Source of the DNA: Sandaracinus sp. | GTDB lineage: Bacteria > Myxococcota_A > Polyangia > Polyangiales > Houyiibacteriaceae | Direction of reading: 5' to 3' | Assembly (NCBI GenBank): GCA_002699025.1 | Contig: PABA01000182.1 | Location: 88,550 to 152,549, forward strand | DNA: 64,000 nt | Shown: positions 9,271 through 19,122 of the stretch, piece by piece | Layout: each line of letters starts with the position of its first letter | Position numbering within the stretch: position 1 is the stretch's first letter | Notes under the pieces: model-generated | Databases searched by the model: none | Seen by the model: the letters and a program-made list of their open reading frames with translations, nothing else | What the model was told of the DNA's origin: nothing | Position numbers and translations under genes: made by a program

Positions 9271-9500
9271 TCGAACGGGGCACGCGGGGCTTCGAGGGTG
9301 CGCGAGCCTCTTTGCTCGTTCGTCTGGCTCTCGAACGGGAACGGGCACGGTCACGCGGGGCTTCGAGGCGCGAGGCCCATTGTTCGTTCGTCTCGTTCTC
9401 GAACGGGCACGGGCAGGGGTCGCTTCGAAGCCGCGCGAGGCTCTTTGTTCGTTCGTCTCGTTCTCGAACGGGCACGGGCAGGGGCACGGGCACGGGTGGC
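9271..9500. repeat. 3.5 copies of a 60-68 bp tandem repeat
   Basis: Units begin at 9271, 9331, 9399 and 9464 (partial). Each starts TCGAACGGG, continues with a (GGGCAC)n-type tract and a CTTCGA box, and ends CGTTCGTCT. The last two full units are nearly identical. No coding signal is visible. With the element at 9523 it fills most of the 584-bp gap between the GT2 gene and the next gene. Confidence 0.8.
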
Positions 9501-9522
9501 CCGGCGGCCTTTGGCCGTCGGG

Positions 9523-9691
9523 TCTAGCCCGGGTTCGTCACCAGTCGACGCGCCCTCGCACAACCCTTCGGGCCCACAGCGGGTTCTCGCTCCGCCGAAA
9601 TACGGCCTGTATTCCTTGCTTCGCGAGAAACCACTGCGAACCCGAAACCTTGCACGATCATCACGCCGCGTGGTGACTCATCCGGGCTAGA
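9523..9691. mobile_element. 169-bp palindromic MITE-like element with terminal inverted repeats
   Basis: The two 21-bp ends (9523-9543 and 9671-9691) are inverted repeats matching at 18 of 21 positions, both bounded by TCTAGCCCGG. Inside, CAGCGGGTTCTCGC (9577-9590) pairs with GCGAGAAACCACTG (9623-9636) and a small hairpin AATAC/GTATT (9599-9613) forms the tip. The whole stretch can fold as one long imperfect stem. It is more A/T-rich than the surroundings and has no ORF. Its right end contains the TAG stop codon of the minus-strand gene at 9687. It could be a non-autonomous transposable element, a REP-like palindrome or a structured RNA. Confidence 0.55.
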
Positions 9692-10118
9692 GCACCTGGA
9701 GAACCACCCGCACCGTCCAGTCCGGCGGCGGGTGCGCGAGGCCTTCTCGCAGCAGGCCCCCGTCGGCGTCGACGAGCACCACGGACCCGTCGTGGCGGAC
9801 GAAGCGGTACTCGCGCGGCGAGACCTCGATGGCCTGGATGCGCCCGAGCACGTCGTGCTTCAGGCCGAGCACGCGGCAGCGCGCGTCCCAGCGCGGCCGG
9901 TCGAGCCCAGCCGCCATGAAGACCACTCCGCCGCGCGTCGGCGGCACGGGGTTGCGGAACTGGAGCACGCTCTCCTGCCCCTGGGCCAGCGCCGGGTCCT
10001 GCCCGTACCAGCGCGGCATCCAAAGAGCCTCGAAGACCTGCTCCTTCGCCACCGTCGTCTCGCCTCCCGCCACCGCTGCGTCCTGGTGCCGTGTGCCCTT
10101 CACGCGCATCGCCTTCAC
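9687..10118 (-). CDS. hypothetical protein, 143 aa
   Basis: I recognise no family. The protein is soluble, without signal peptide or membrane segment. The middle (FRNPVPPTRGGVVFMAAG) and the C-terminal half (REYRFVRHDGSVVLVDADGG) look like short beta-strands. The start is uncertain: GTG at 10118 gives 143 residues; an ATG at 10109 or GTG at 10103 would trim a basic N-terminus. The TAG stop lies inside the right terminal repeat of the palindromic element at 9523-9691, so the natural C-terminus may have been altered by its insertion. Confidence 0.6.
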   Translation of the reverse strand: MKAMRVKGTRHQDAAVAGGETTVAKEQVFEALWMPRWYGQDPALAQGQESVLQFRNPVPPTRGGVVFMAAGLDRPRWDARCRVLGLKHDVLGRIQAIEVSPREYRFVRHDGSVVLVDADGGLLREGLAHPPPDWTVRVVLQVL

Positions 10119-10209
10119 GCGCCTCGACGGACGGTCGCTCCCACCACCACGACCCGCCCGAGGGTCTTCTTAGCCGCCGCGAGCGCCGGATGCACCCCCC
10201 GGCGCCGGC

Positions 10210-12264
<2,055 letters not shown>

Positions 12265-12386
12265 GGAGTAGCCGTTCGGCGGCCCGCCAGCAAGGGCCCT
12301 GGCGGCGAGAGGGCCCGCTGGCGCCCCGCGCTGCCCGTCCTCAGGTGAAAGGGCGGCGGCGCTCTCCCTGACGCATACTGCCGCCG

Positions 12387-14507
12387 ATGCGAACCAGGTT
12401 CTGGGTTCTGCTGGTGGCGCTCGCGCCGCTGGCCGCGTGTGGAGACGACGACGGCGGGCCGGCCGATGGCGGGCCGGGCGACGCGGCGAGCGCCGACGCG
12501 GCCGCCGTGGACGGAGGCCCGACCGGGCCGACCCAGCTGATCTTCGAGCCTTCGAGCGAGGTCGACATCTGGCAGCGGCCCTTCCCCATCGAGACGCTCC
12601 GCACCGCCGACGGGAACCCCTCCATGGCGGGCTTCCCGAACCCGCGCCGCCTGCCCCTCCTCGAGACCTTCTTCGAGACCATCGAGACGGAGGTGGAGGG
12701 CTGGAGCCCGACCGGCCCGACCTGGTTCCCCTTCGACGGCCCCCTCGACGTCTCGACGCTCCCGGAGGACCCGGCCGCCTACCGCGACGACGCGGACGCG
12801 CCCATCGTCCTCGTCGACATCGACCCGGACTCCCCCGAGCGCGGCGCGCGGAGCCCGCTCCTCGTCGCCTTCGCCGAGTCGGACCGCGACCCCTACCGGC
12901 CGCCGAACCTCCTCCAGGTGCTCCCGGCGCCCGGCTTCAACCTCCGCGAGGGCACGCTCTACGGCGTCGTCGTGCGCGACCTCGAGGCCGCGGACCCGGA
13001 CCGGCCCATCCAGCAGAACCCGGTGCTCGGGCAGCTCCTCGCCGGCGAGGTGCCCGCGGGAGACCTCGGCGCGGGCCTGGCCGCGGACTGGGCGCCGCTC
13101 CGGAGCTGGCTCGACGAGGAGGGCATCGACGCGGGCACGATCCTCGCGGCCACGGTCTACCGCACCGGCGACGTCACCTCGCGCATGCACGCGATCGCCG
13201 AGTGGGCGCGCGCCCAGCCGGCCCCGGAGCCGAGCGTCGCGCCGGCGCCGCTCCTCGAGATGCCCGAGTACTGCGCCTACCTCGGCGCCTGGGACCCGCC
13301 CCAGTACCAGGCCGGCGAGCCGCCCTACTCCATGGAAGGCGGCAACATGGTCCTCGACGAGGACGGCGCGCCCGTCGAGCAGCGCAGCGAGCGCGCGCCC
13401 TTCGTGATCGCCGTGCCCAAGGGCGAGATGCCCGCCGAGGGCTGGCCGCTCCTCTTCTACGTGAACGGCACCGGCGGCGTGGCCCGCCAGGTCATCGACC
13501 GGGGCCGCGCCACCGCCGCGGGCCCGCCCCCGGCCGGCACGGGGCCGGCGCAGATCGCCGCCCAGCGCGGCTGGGGCGCCTCCGGCATGGCGGGCATCCT
13601 GACGCCCGAGCGGCTCAGCGAGGGCGGCCTCGGCGGCTACATCTTCTACAACTTCTTCAACCCCGTCGCGATGCGCGACAACTTCCGCCAGTCGCTCGTC
13701 GAGCACATGTTCTTCCGGCGCCTGCTCCTCGAGCTGCGCATCGACCCGAGCACCTGCGAGGGCGTCGACGCGAGCGCCGCGGAGGACGGCCTGGTGCGCT
13801 ACGACCCGGAACACCTGGTGGTGATGGGTCAGTCCCTCGGCTCGTACCTCACGGGCATGCTCGCGACCCTCGACCCGGGCTGGGACGGCGCGATCTTCAC
13901 GGGCGCCGGCGGCTCGTGGATCGAGTTCCCCTTCGGCGCGCGCTCGCCGGATCTGACCGCCCTCGCGCGCACGGTGCTCAGCGTCACGGGCACGCAGCCC
14001 TTCGACCGCTTCCACCCGGGCATCTTCCTCTTCGACCTCGCCGTCGGCCCCTCGGACAACACGCACTACGCGGACGAGCTGCTGCGGAACCCGACCCGGG
14101 ACGGCCAGCGCGAAGGCTTCGACCCGCCGCACGTGCTGGTGATCGAGGGCGACGACGACGACAACATCTCGACCGGGCTGCAGCGCGCGCTGAACGCGGC
14201 GCTCGGGACCGACCTCGTCGGCATGGACGTGGGCGCGCCGGAGGACCGCATCGAGCCCTGGATCGAGCTCCGCGGGCGCATGCGCCGCGCGCCCCCCGTG
14301 CGCGCCAACGTGATGACGAGCGCCGGCGCGCGGACGGCGGGCGTCGTGCGCTGGCTGCCGGACTTCGACGACGGGGGCCATTACGTGACCTTCCAGCTCG
14401 ACGGGCCGAAGCGGCAGTACGGCTGCTTCCTCGAGACGCTCCTCAGCGATCCCGAGGGCGTGCCGACGATCTTCGCCGGCGGCGCCGCCGACGCGCCCTG
14501 CGAGTGA
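12387..14507 (+). CDS. lipoprotein with alpha/beta-hydrolase-like domain
   Basis: 706 residues. The signal peptide ends in a lipobox (APLAAC, Cys about 19), followed by a DGG/DAA-rich linker typical of surface lipoproteins here. The main body includes LLFYVNGTGG (oxyanion-hole-like turn) and VVMGQSLGSYLTGM, a nucleophile elbow of GxSxG type, then VLVIEGDDDDN and a late GHYVTF that could supply Asp and His. This suggests a secreted serine hydrolase, esterase or lipase; substrate unknown. Long for the fold, so an N-terminal extra domain (about 50-330) is likely. Its TGA overlaps the GTG of the next gene, suggesting coupling. Confidence 0.8.
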   Translation: MRTRFWVLLVALAPLAACGDDDGGPADGGPGDAASADAAAVDGGPTGPTQLIFEPSSEVDIWQRPFPIETLRTADGNPSMAGFPNPRRLPLLETFFETIETEVEGWSPTGPTWFPFDGPLDVSTLPEDPAAYRDDADAPIVLVDIDPDSPERGARSPLLVAFAESDRDPYRPPNLLQVLPAPGFNLREGTLYGVVVRDLEAADPDRPIQQNPVLGQLLAGEVPAGDLGAGLAADWAPLRSWLDEEGIDAGTILAATVYRTGDVTSRMHAIAEWARAQPAPEPSVAPAPLLEMPEYCAYLGAWDPPQYQAGEPPYSMEGGNMVLDEDGAPVEQRSERAPFVIAVPKGEMPAEGWPLLFYVNGTGGVARQVIDRGRATAAGPPPAGTGPAQIAAQRGWGASGMAGILTPERLSEGGLGGYIFYNFFNPVAMRDNFRQSLVEHMFFRRLLLELRIDPSTCEGVDASAAEDGLVRYDPEHLVVMGQSLGSYLTGMLATLDPGWDGAIFTGAGGSWIEFPFGARSPDLTALARTVLSVTGTQPFDRFHPGIFLFDLAVGPSDNTHYADELLRNPTRDGQREGFDPPHVLVIEGDDDDNISTGLQRALNAALGTDLVGMDVGAPEDRIEPWIELRGRMRRAPPVRANVMTSAGARTAGVVRWLPDFDDGGHYVTFQLDGPKRQYGCFLETLLSDPEGVPTIFAGGAADAPCE

Positions 14508-14971
14508 TCGGTGTTCGGAGCGCCGAGCCCGTGACGAAGACACCGACCGAACGCGCGCCGCTGGTGGACGCCGCGCGCTGGCCCCTGCTCCGCGTGGTCT
14601 ATCCGCCCGACTACGGCGACGGCGATGCTTTCGTCCGGTCGCTGGGCGCGAAGCTCCACGCCGCCGTCGCCCGCCGAGCCCCCGGGCGCTTCGTGGTGCT
14701 CGCCGATCTCCGGCGCGTCGAGCGACGCCCGACGGCCGGCGACCGGAAGAAGATCGCCGAGATGCTCAACGAGCTCGCGGACGCCTTCGCGCCTCCGGTG
14801 GCCGAGGCGCTCGTGCTCCGCGGCGAGCTCATGCGCCTGATCGTCCAGGGCGTGACCTTCCTCCAGGGCGACAAGCGCTACCCACGTCGGATCTTCACCT
14901 CGCCCGAGGAGGCCGAGGCCTGGCTCCACGAGCGCGCCCGCGAGGCGGGGCTGGACCTGCCGCGCGGGTGA
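14504..14971 (+). CDS. small STAS/SpoIIAA-like protein (putative)
   Basis: 155 residues from a GTG that overlaps the previous stop in GTGA; a GTG at 14531 is an alternative start. The pattern WPLLRVVYPPDYG, then RFVVLADLRRVERRP, a long helix KKIAEMLNELADAF and a final IFTSPEEAEAWL resembles the SpoIIAA-like STAS fold seen in many myxobacterial proteins. No conserved phosphorylatable Ser is obvious. No signal peptide, although its partner gene encodes a secreted lipoprotein. Assignment rests on fold-like pattern only. Confidence 0.6.
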   Translation: MIGVRSAEPVTKTPTERAPLVDAARWPLLRVVYPPDYGDGDAFVRSLGAKLHAAVARRAPGRFVVLADLRRVERRPTAGDRKKIAEMLNELADAFAPPVAEALVLRGELMRLIVQGVTFLQGDKRYPRRIFTSPEEAEAWLHERAREAGLDLPRG

Positions 14972-15165
14972 TGCCGGCGCGCGGGCTCGGAACCGGCTCG
15001 TCGCAGGCATCGCGCCCCCTCGCGCTTCGCGGCTCCGGCGCGCTCGGCCGGGAGCTCGCGCGGAGGCGTCGGTGCCCGGGGCCATCGCGCCTCGCCGACG
15101 TCGCGCCCCGGGGCGCCGAGCGGGTCCCCGGGGCGGCGACCGGAGCCTTCTGGCATGCTGGCGCC

Positions 15166-16302
15166 GTGGTCTGGCGGACCGAGAGAGGGCGCGCTGCGTT
15201 CGCCGCGATGGCGCTCTTCCTGGGCTGCGGCGAGGTGGAGACGCCCCTCGACGCCGGCGGCCCCGAGCCGCTCGACGGCCGCGCCGACGCCGCGAGCTCG
15301 GACGGGAGCGTCGAGGACGCGAGCCGGCCCCTCGACGCGGCGGCGGATGGCGGCCGCTTCGACGCCGGCGCCTTCGATGGGGGAGCTTTCGACGGCGGCG
15401 CCTTCGATGGGGGAGCCTTCGACGGCGGCAATCCGTGGACCGGCACGCCCTGCTCGGTCGATGGCGTGCCCGGCGTCTGCCAGCCCGTCGGCACCTGCGC
15501 CGGCGTCGCGACCCCCGGCTTCTGCCCGGGCCCCGCCGAGATCCAGTGCTGCACGCCGAGCGATTTCGACGCCGGCGCGCCGATGGACGCCGGCGCCTTC
15601 ACCTGCGACCCGGACGCGCGCCCTCAGCCGAACGCCGCGCTCCTCGTCGAGGCGCCGGGCGTCGGCGGCTGCCCCGCCGGCATGATCCCCGTCGCCGACT
15701 TCTGCGTGGATCGCTACGAGGCCAGCCTCGCGCTCGTCGGGGCGGGCGGCGCGCTCACGCCCTGGTCCCCCTACTTCAACCCGGGCGACGCGCGCGTCCG
15801 CGCCCTCTCCGTGGCCGCCGCCGTGCCGCAGGGCTACATCACCGGGCGCCAGGCCGCCGCCGCCTGCGCCGAGGCCGGCAAGCGCCTCTGCACCGACGCC
15901 GAGTGGCTCCGCGCCTGCCGCGGGGCCAGCGAGCGCGTCTTCCCCTACGGCGACGCGCGCGACCCCGGCGTGTGCAACGACGCCCGCGCCATGCACCCGG
16001 CCGTCGAGTACTTCGGCACGAGCGCCGACTGGATCTGGTCCATGCTCGGCCACCCCTGCATCAACCAGCTCCCCGCGAGCCTGGCCCCGACCGGCGACCA
16101 CCCCGGATGCGTGAGCGAGGACGGCGCCTACGACATGGTGGGCAACCTCCACGAGTGGACCGCGGACCCCGACGGCACCTTCCGCGGCGGCTTCTACGCA
16201 GACACGGAGCGCAACGGGCCCGGCTGCCTCTACCGCACGACCGCCCACAGCACGGGCCACTGGGACTACAGCACGGGCTTCCGCTGCTGCGCCGACCGCT
16301 GA
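15166..16302 (+). CDS. lipoprotein with formylglycine-generating-enzyme (sulfatase-modifying factor) fold
   Basis: 378 residues. Start GTG 15166 places a short signal peptide and lipobox (LFLGC) directly at the N-terminus; the open frame up to 14968 would add 66 unlikely residues. A Gly/Asp repeat (DGGAF units, 15350-15430) links to a Cys-rich segment and then an FGE-type domain from about 180: FCVDRYEAS, GKRLCTDAEWLRACRG, YDMVGNLHEWT, FRGGFYAD and GFRCC. One Cys of the catalytic pair of true FGEs appears missing (only the GCLYR Cys remains), so it may be a non-catalytic surface protein, as most lipoprotein members are. Confidence 0.85.
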   Translation: MVWRTERGRAAFAAMALFLGCGEVETPLDAGGPEPLDGRADAASSDGSVEDASRPLDAAADGGRFDAGAFDGGAFDGGAFDGGAFDGGNPWTGTPCSVDGVPGVCQPVGTCAGVATPGFCPGPAEIQCCTPSDFDAGAPMDAGAFTCDPDARPQPNAALLVEAPGVGGCPAGMIPVADFCVDRYEASLALVGAGGALTPWSPYFNPGDARVRALSVAAAVPQGYITGRQAAAACAEAGKRLCTDAEWLRACRGASERVFPYGDARDPGVCNDARAMHPAVEYFGTSADWIWSMLGHPCINQLPASLAPTGDHPGCVSEDGAYDMVGNLHEWTADPDGTFRGGFYADTERNGPGCLYRTTAHSTGHWDYSTGFRCCADR

Positions 16303-16507
16303 GGCGCGCGTGGCACGATGGGGCACGGCGCCGTGGTCGAGCGCGCACACCTTTCGCCCGGCCGCCGGCCCGCGCAGGCCATTGCAGGCCATCCGAGGCC
16401 ATCGCTGGCGGGCGCGCCGCCACGCAGATCACCGGGTCACGCCGGCGGGCGCGCTCGAATGCACGCCCCCGAGCATTCCGGCACGAGTTTCGCTAGACCA
16501 GTGGCCC

Positions 16508-17053
16508 ATGACTCGCCTCCTCTTCGGATGCCTCGCCGCCGCGCTCGCGCTCCTCCTGACGCGCACCGCCTCCGCCCAGGCCGTCCCCGACCCCGCCCAA
16601 GCCGCCCTGGACTCGGTCGTGAGCGCCGCCGAGAGCGCGCTGGGGGCGGAGGCCCCGAATGCCTTCGGGACCGTCGAAGCCCGCGCCGAGGACGCCTCGC
16701 GCGAGGACGCCGAGGCGGCGCGCCGACAGACCGGCACGCGCTGGCTGCTCACGAGCGGCGCCGCGCTCCTCCCGGCCGGCATCGAGGGCCTGGCCTGGTT
16801 CGCGCGCGGACGCTGCGCCTACGGCGACCGCATGCACGTCACGCTCGGCCCCGCGATCGGGCACACCCTCGCCGGCGCCGCGCTCCTCCTCGGCGGGATC
16901 ATCGCCCGCCTCCGGCGCGGTCCCCCACCCCGCGAAGGCCTCGCGCGACGCCGCGGCATCCACGCCCTCTACGGCTTCCTGATCGGCGCCTCGGCTCTCG
17001 CCGGGATGAGCGCCCTCGGCTGGGCCGAGCAGAACGGCTGCTCGAGCAGCTGA
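16508..17053 (+). CDS. small membrane protein with signal peptide, function unknown
   Basis: 181 residues from ATG 16508, which directly precedes a signal peptide (LLFGCLAAALALLLTRTASAQ). The mature part has an acidic helix rich in Ala/Glu and then three hydrophobic segments (around WLLTSGAALLPAGIEGLAWF, HTLAGAALLLGGIIARL and LYGFLIGASALAGMSALGWA). It ends with a Cys-Ser tail. The layout resembles other exported proteins here that end in Gly/Ala-rich membrane helices (788-2296, 52814-53602). No family recognised. Confidence 0.65.
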   Translation: MTRLLFGCLAAALALLLTRTASAQAVPDPAQAALDSVVSAAESALGAEAPNAFGTVEARAEDASREDAEAARRQTGTRWLLTSGAALLPAGIEGLAWFARGRCAYGDRMHVTLGPAIGHTLAGAALLLGGIIARLRRGPPPREGLARRRGIHALYGFLIGASALAGMSALGWAEQNGCSSS

Positions 17054-17504
17054 GCCCCCCGCGCCGGAGCGAACGACGGGGGAGGCCGCCGCCTCTCCCC
17101 GAGCGAACGACGCTCGAGCCGCCGCCACCTCCGCCGGAGCCAACGCGAAGGGCGGAAAACGACGAGCGGATAGCGGATAGCGGATAGCGGAGCTCACGAA
17201 GCACTCGAGCCGCCGCCACCTCCGCCCCGCCCCTCCGCGCACGCGGCATGGACCGCGGACTCGAGCGAAGCACGGACGGCGGAAAGCAGACCGCGGAACG
17301 CCTCACGACGCAGTCGTGAGCACCCGCGCACGCGGCATGGACCGCGGACTCGAGCGAAGCACGGACGGCGGAGAGCGGACGGCGGAACGCCTCACGGCCC
17401 CCCGGTCGTGAGCACCCGCGCACGCGCACGCACTCGAGCGAAGCACGGACGGCGGAAAGCGGAACGCGGAACGCCTCACGACGCAGTCGTGAGCACCAGC
17501 GAGC
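17054..17504. other. 451-bp repeat-rich intergenic region
   Basis: Convergent gap between the small membrane protein and the PLP enzyme. It begins with copies of a ccgccgccacctccgcc word and a 7-bp GCGGATA repeat (about 17166-17188), then the tandem repeat listed at 17236-17493. No coding signal. Confidence 0.7.
17236..17493. repeat. about 2.8 copies of a roughly 89-bp tandem repeat carrying a palindrome
   Basis: Units start near 17236, 17325 and 17415 and share cgcgcacgcggcatgg, then an actcgagcgaagcacggacg block and a CTCACGAC-GCA-GTCGTGAG hairpin. The hairpin is perfect at 17302-17320 and 17475-17493 and degraded in the middle copy. The last hairpin lies 12 bp after the stop of the PLP enzyme and could act as its terminator, though there is no T run. 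Confidence 0.75.
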
Positions 17505-18944
17505 TCAGGCCCGGTAGAGCTTCGACATGAACTCCTTCAGGAGCGCCTCCTTGGTCTCCGTCGAGAGCATGTCGATGACCGCGTTCAGGCCGGCCCGCTC
17601 CTTCGGGAGCATGCCGCCCTCCTCGCCGCCGCCCCCACCGACCATGGCGATGAGCTCGTCGAAGCGCTGCTCCACCATCTCCGGCGTGAGCATCTTCGCC
17701 GCCTGCACGAGCATCTCGTTCGGCCCCTCGGCGGGGCTCGCCTTCACCTCCCGGACGCACTCGGCGAGGTCCGCGAGGAAGGGCTCGGCCATGCGCGCGT
17801 TCGCCGGCTCGACCATGAGGTGGACGTTCTTCGGGCTCCCGCCGTAGGCGAGCTGCGGCTGCACGTACCAGCCGCGGGCCGCGAGCGCGTCGCAGAGCTG
17901 GAAGACCTCGACCGTGTCCGAGGCGATGGCGATCAGCCCCATCTTCGGCGCGCCGAGGATGCGCAGGTCCTCCTGCGCCTCGATGCCCTCGAGGAGCGCG
18001 CGCGTGGCGTCGCGGATCGACGCGGCGAGCTTCCGGTAGCCCTCGTGGCCGAGGTAGTGGAGCACGGCCCAGGCGCCGGCGAGGGGCGCGGCGGACTTGG
18101 TGCTCTGCATGGTCGTGTTGACGACCGAGTAGCCGGTCCAGCCGGCGCAGGCGAAGTAGGAGTGGCGCCGGAGCTCCGCGTCGCGGAAGAGCAGCACCGA
18201 GGAGCCCTTCGGCGCGTAGGCGTACTTGTGGAGATCCATGGAGATGGACGTCACGCCGGGCACCCGGAAGTCGAAGGGCGGGATGTCCTCGCCCAGCTCG
18301 GCGAGGAAGGGCAGGAGCCAGGCGCCGATGCAGCCGTCGACGTGGAGGAGCACGTCGCGCTCCTTCGCGAGCTTCCCCATGGCCTCGATGGGATCGATGA
18401 CGCCGTGGGCGTAGCCGGCCGCCGAGCCGACCATCAGCACCGTGCTCGGGCCGAGCTTCGCCTCGAGGTCGGCCAGGTCGACCATGAAGCTCTCCGGGTC
18501 GACCGCGACCGGCACGACCTTCACGCCGAAGTAGCGCGCGCCCTTGTGGAAGGCCGCGTGCGCCGTGACCGGGAGGAGCAGCTCGGGCTCCTCGATGCCC
18601 TTGGCGCGGCCACGCTCGCGGGCCGCCTTCACGGCCAGCATGCAGCTCTCCGTGCCGCCGCTGGTGAAGGTGCCGACCACCTCCTCGCCGCCGTTCAGGT
18701 GATCCCGGGCGATGGCGAGGATGTCGTTCTCGAGGCGCTCGAGGCTCGGGAAGACCGTCGGGTCGAGGCCATTTTTGCCGAGGTAGGTGACGACGGCGCG
18801 CTGCTTCACGGCGTCCACCTCCGGGCCCGCGTCGTAGACGAAGCCCCAGGCGCGCCCGCCCTTCACGGGCAGATCGTCCTGTCGGTACTCGTCGAGGCGT
18901 GCGAAGACCTCGTCCGTGCTCATCCCCTGCTGCGGCATCGCCAT
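17505..18944 (-). CDS. PLP-dependent lyase/decarboxylase, sphingosine-1-phosphate-lyase-like
   Basis: 479 residues, fold type I PLP enzyme of the group II decarboxylase family. Motifs: SGGTES at 95-100 (phosphate binding), HVDG at 201-204 and DLHKYAYAPKGSS with the PLP lysine at K240. The last motif is closest to sphingosine-1-phosphate lyases, so it may cleave a phosphorylated long-chain base; decarboxylation of an amino acid is the alternative. There is no N-terminal membrane anchor, unlike eukaryotic S1P lyase. ATG 18944 follows an AAGGGG ribosome site by 8 bp; a consensus promoter lies just upstream. The tail has a GGGGGEEGG loop near residue 447. Confidence 0.88.
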   Translation of the reverse strand: MAMPQQGMSTDEVFARLDEYRQDDLPVKGGRAWGFVYDAGPEVDAVKQRAVVTYLGKNGLDPTVFPSLERLENDILAIARDHLNGGEEVVGTFTSGGTESCMLAVKAARERGRAKGIEEPELLLPVTAHAAFHKGARYFGVKVVPVAVDPESFMVDLADLEAKLGPSTVLMVGSAAGYAHGVIDPIEAMGKLAKERDVLLHVDGCIGAWLLPFLAELGEDIPPFDFRVPGVTSISMDLHKYAYAPKGSSVLLFRDAELRRHSYFACAGWTGYSVVNTTMQSTKSAAPLAGAWAVLHYLGHEGYRKLAASIRDATRALLEGIEAQEDLRILGAPKMGLIAIASDTVEVFQLCDALAARGWYVQPQLAYGGSPKNVHLMVEPANARMAEPFLADLAECVREVKASPAEGPNEMLVQAAKMLTPEMVEQRFDELIAMVGGGGGEEGGMLPKERAGLNAVIDMLSTETKEALLKEFMSKLYRA

Positions 18945-18969
18945 GGCGTGAACCCCTTTCGTGGAGAGA

Positions 18970-18997
18970 GGTGTAGCAACATGGCATCGAGTGTCAA
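18970..18997 (-). promoter_or_regulatory. sigma-70-type promoter of the PLP enzyme gene
   Basis: Reading the minus strand, a perfect TTGACA (18997-18992) is followed after 16 bp by TACACC (18975-18970). The start codon lies about 25 bp further on. This is the clearest housekeeping-type promoter in the window. Confidence 0.7.
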
Positions 18998-19122
18998 GTG
19001 GCATGAGCTGCCGACTTATGCCTCTCTCGACGGACCGCGCCCCGAAACGACTGGCGGGGACGGACGACGAGAGCCGCCCCCCGCGCTCGGCGAAGGGCGG
19101 CCCCGTCCCGTCTCACCGCGGC

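Noticed and set aside
9271..9500. Possible CRISPR array
   Set aside because: The repeats are 60-68 bp and run directly into each other without unique spacers, and there is no cas gene.
9500..9522. Hairpin GGCGGCCTTTGGCCGTC as a terminator
   Set aside because: No T run, and a better terminator already exists at 9204 for the same gene.
9523..9543. T-arm-like GGGTTCGTCACC as part of a tRNA
   Set aside because: It is one arm of the element's terminal inverted repeat and no cloverleaf can be built.
14968..15165. GTG 14968 (GTGA overlap) as start of the FGE-fold lipoprotein
   Set aside because: It would place 66 Arg/Gly-rich residues ahead of a lipoprotein signal, which could not then work.
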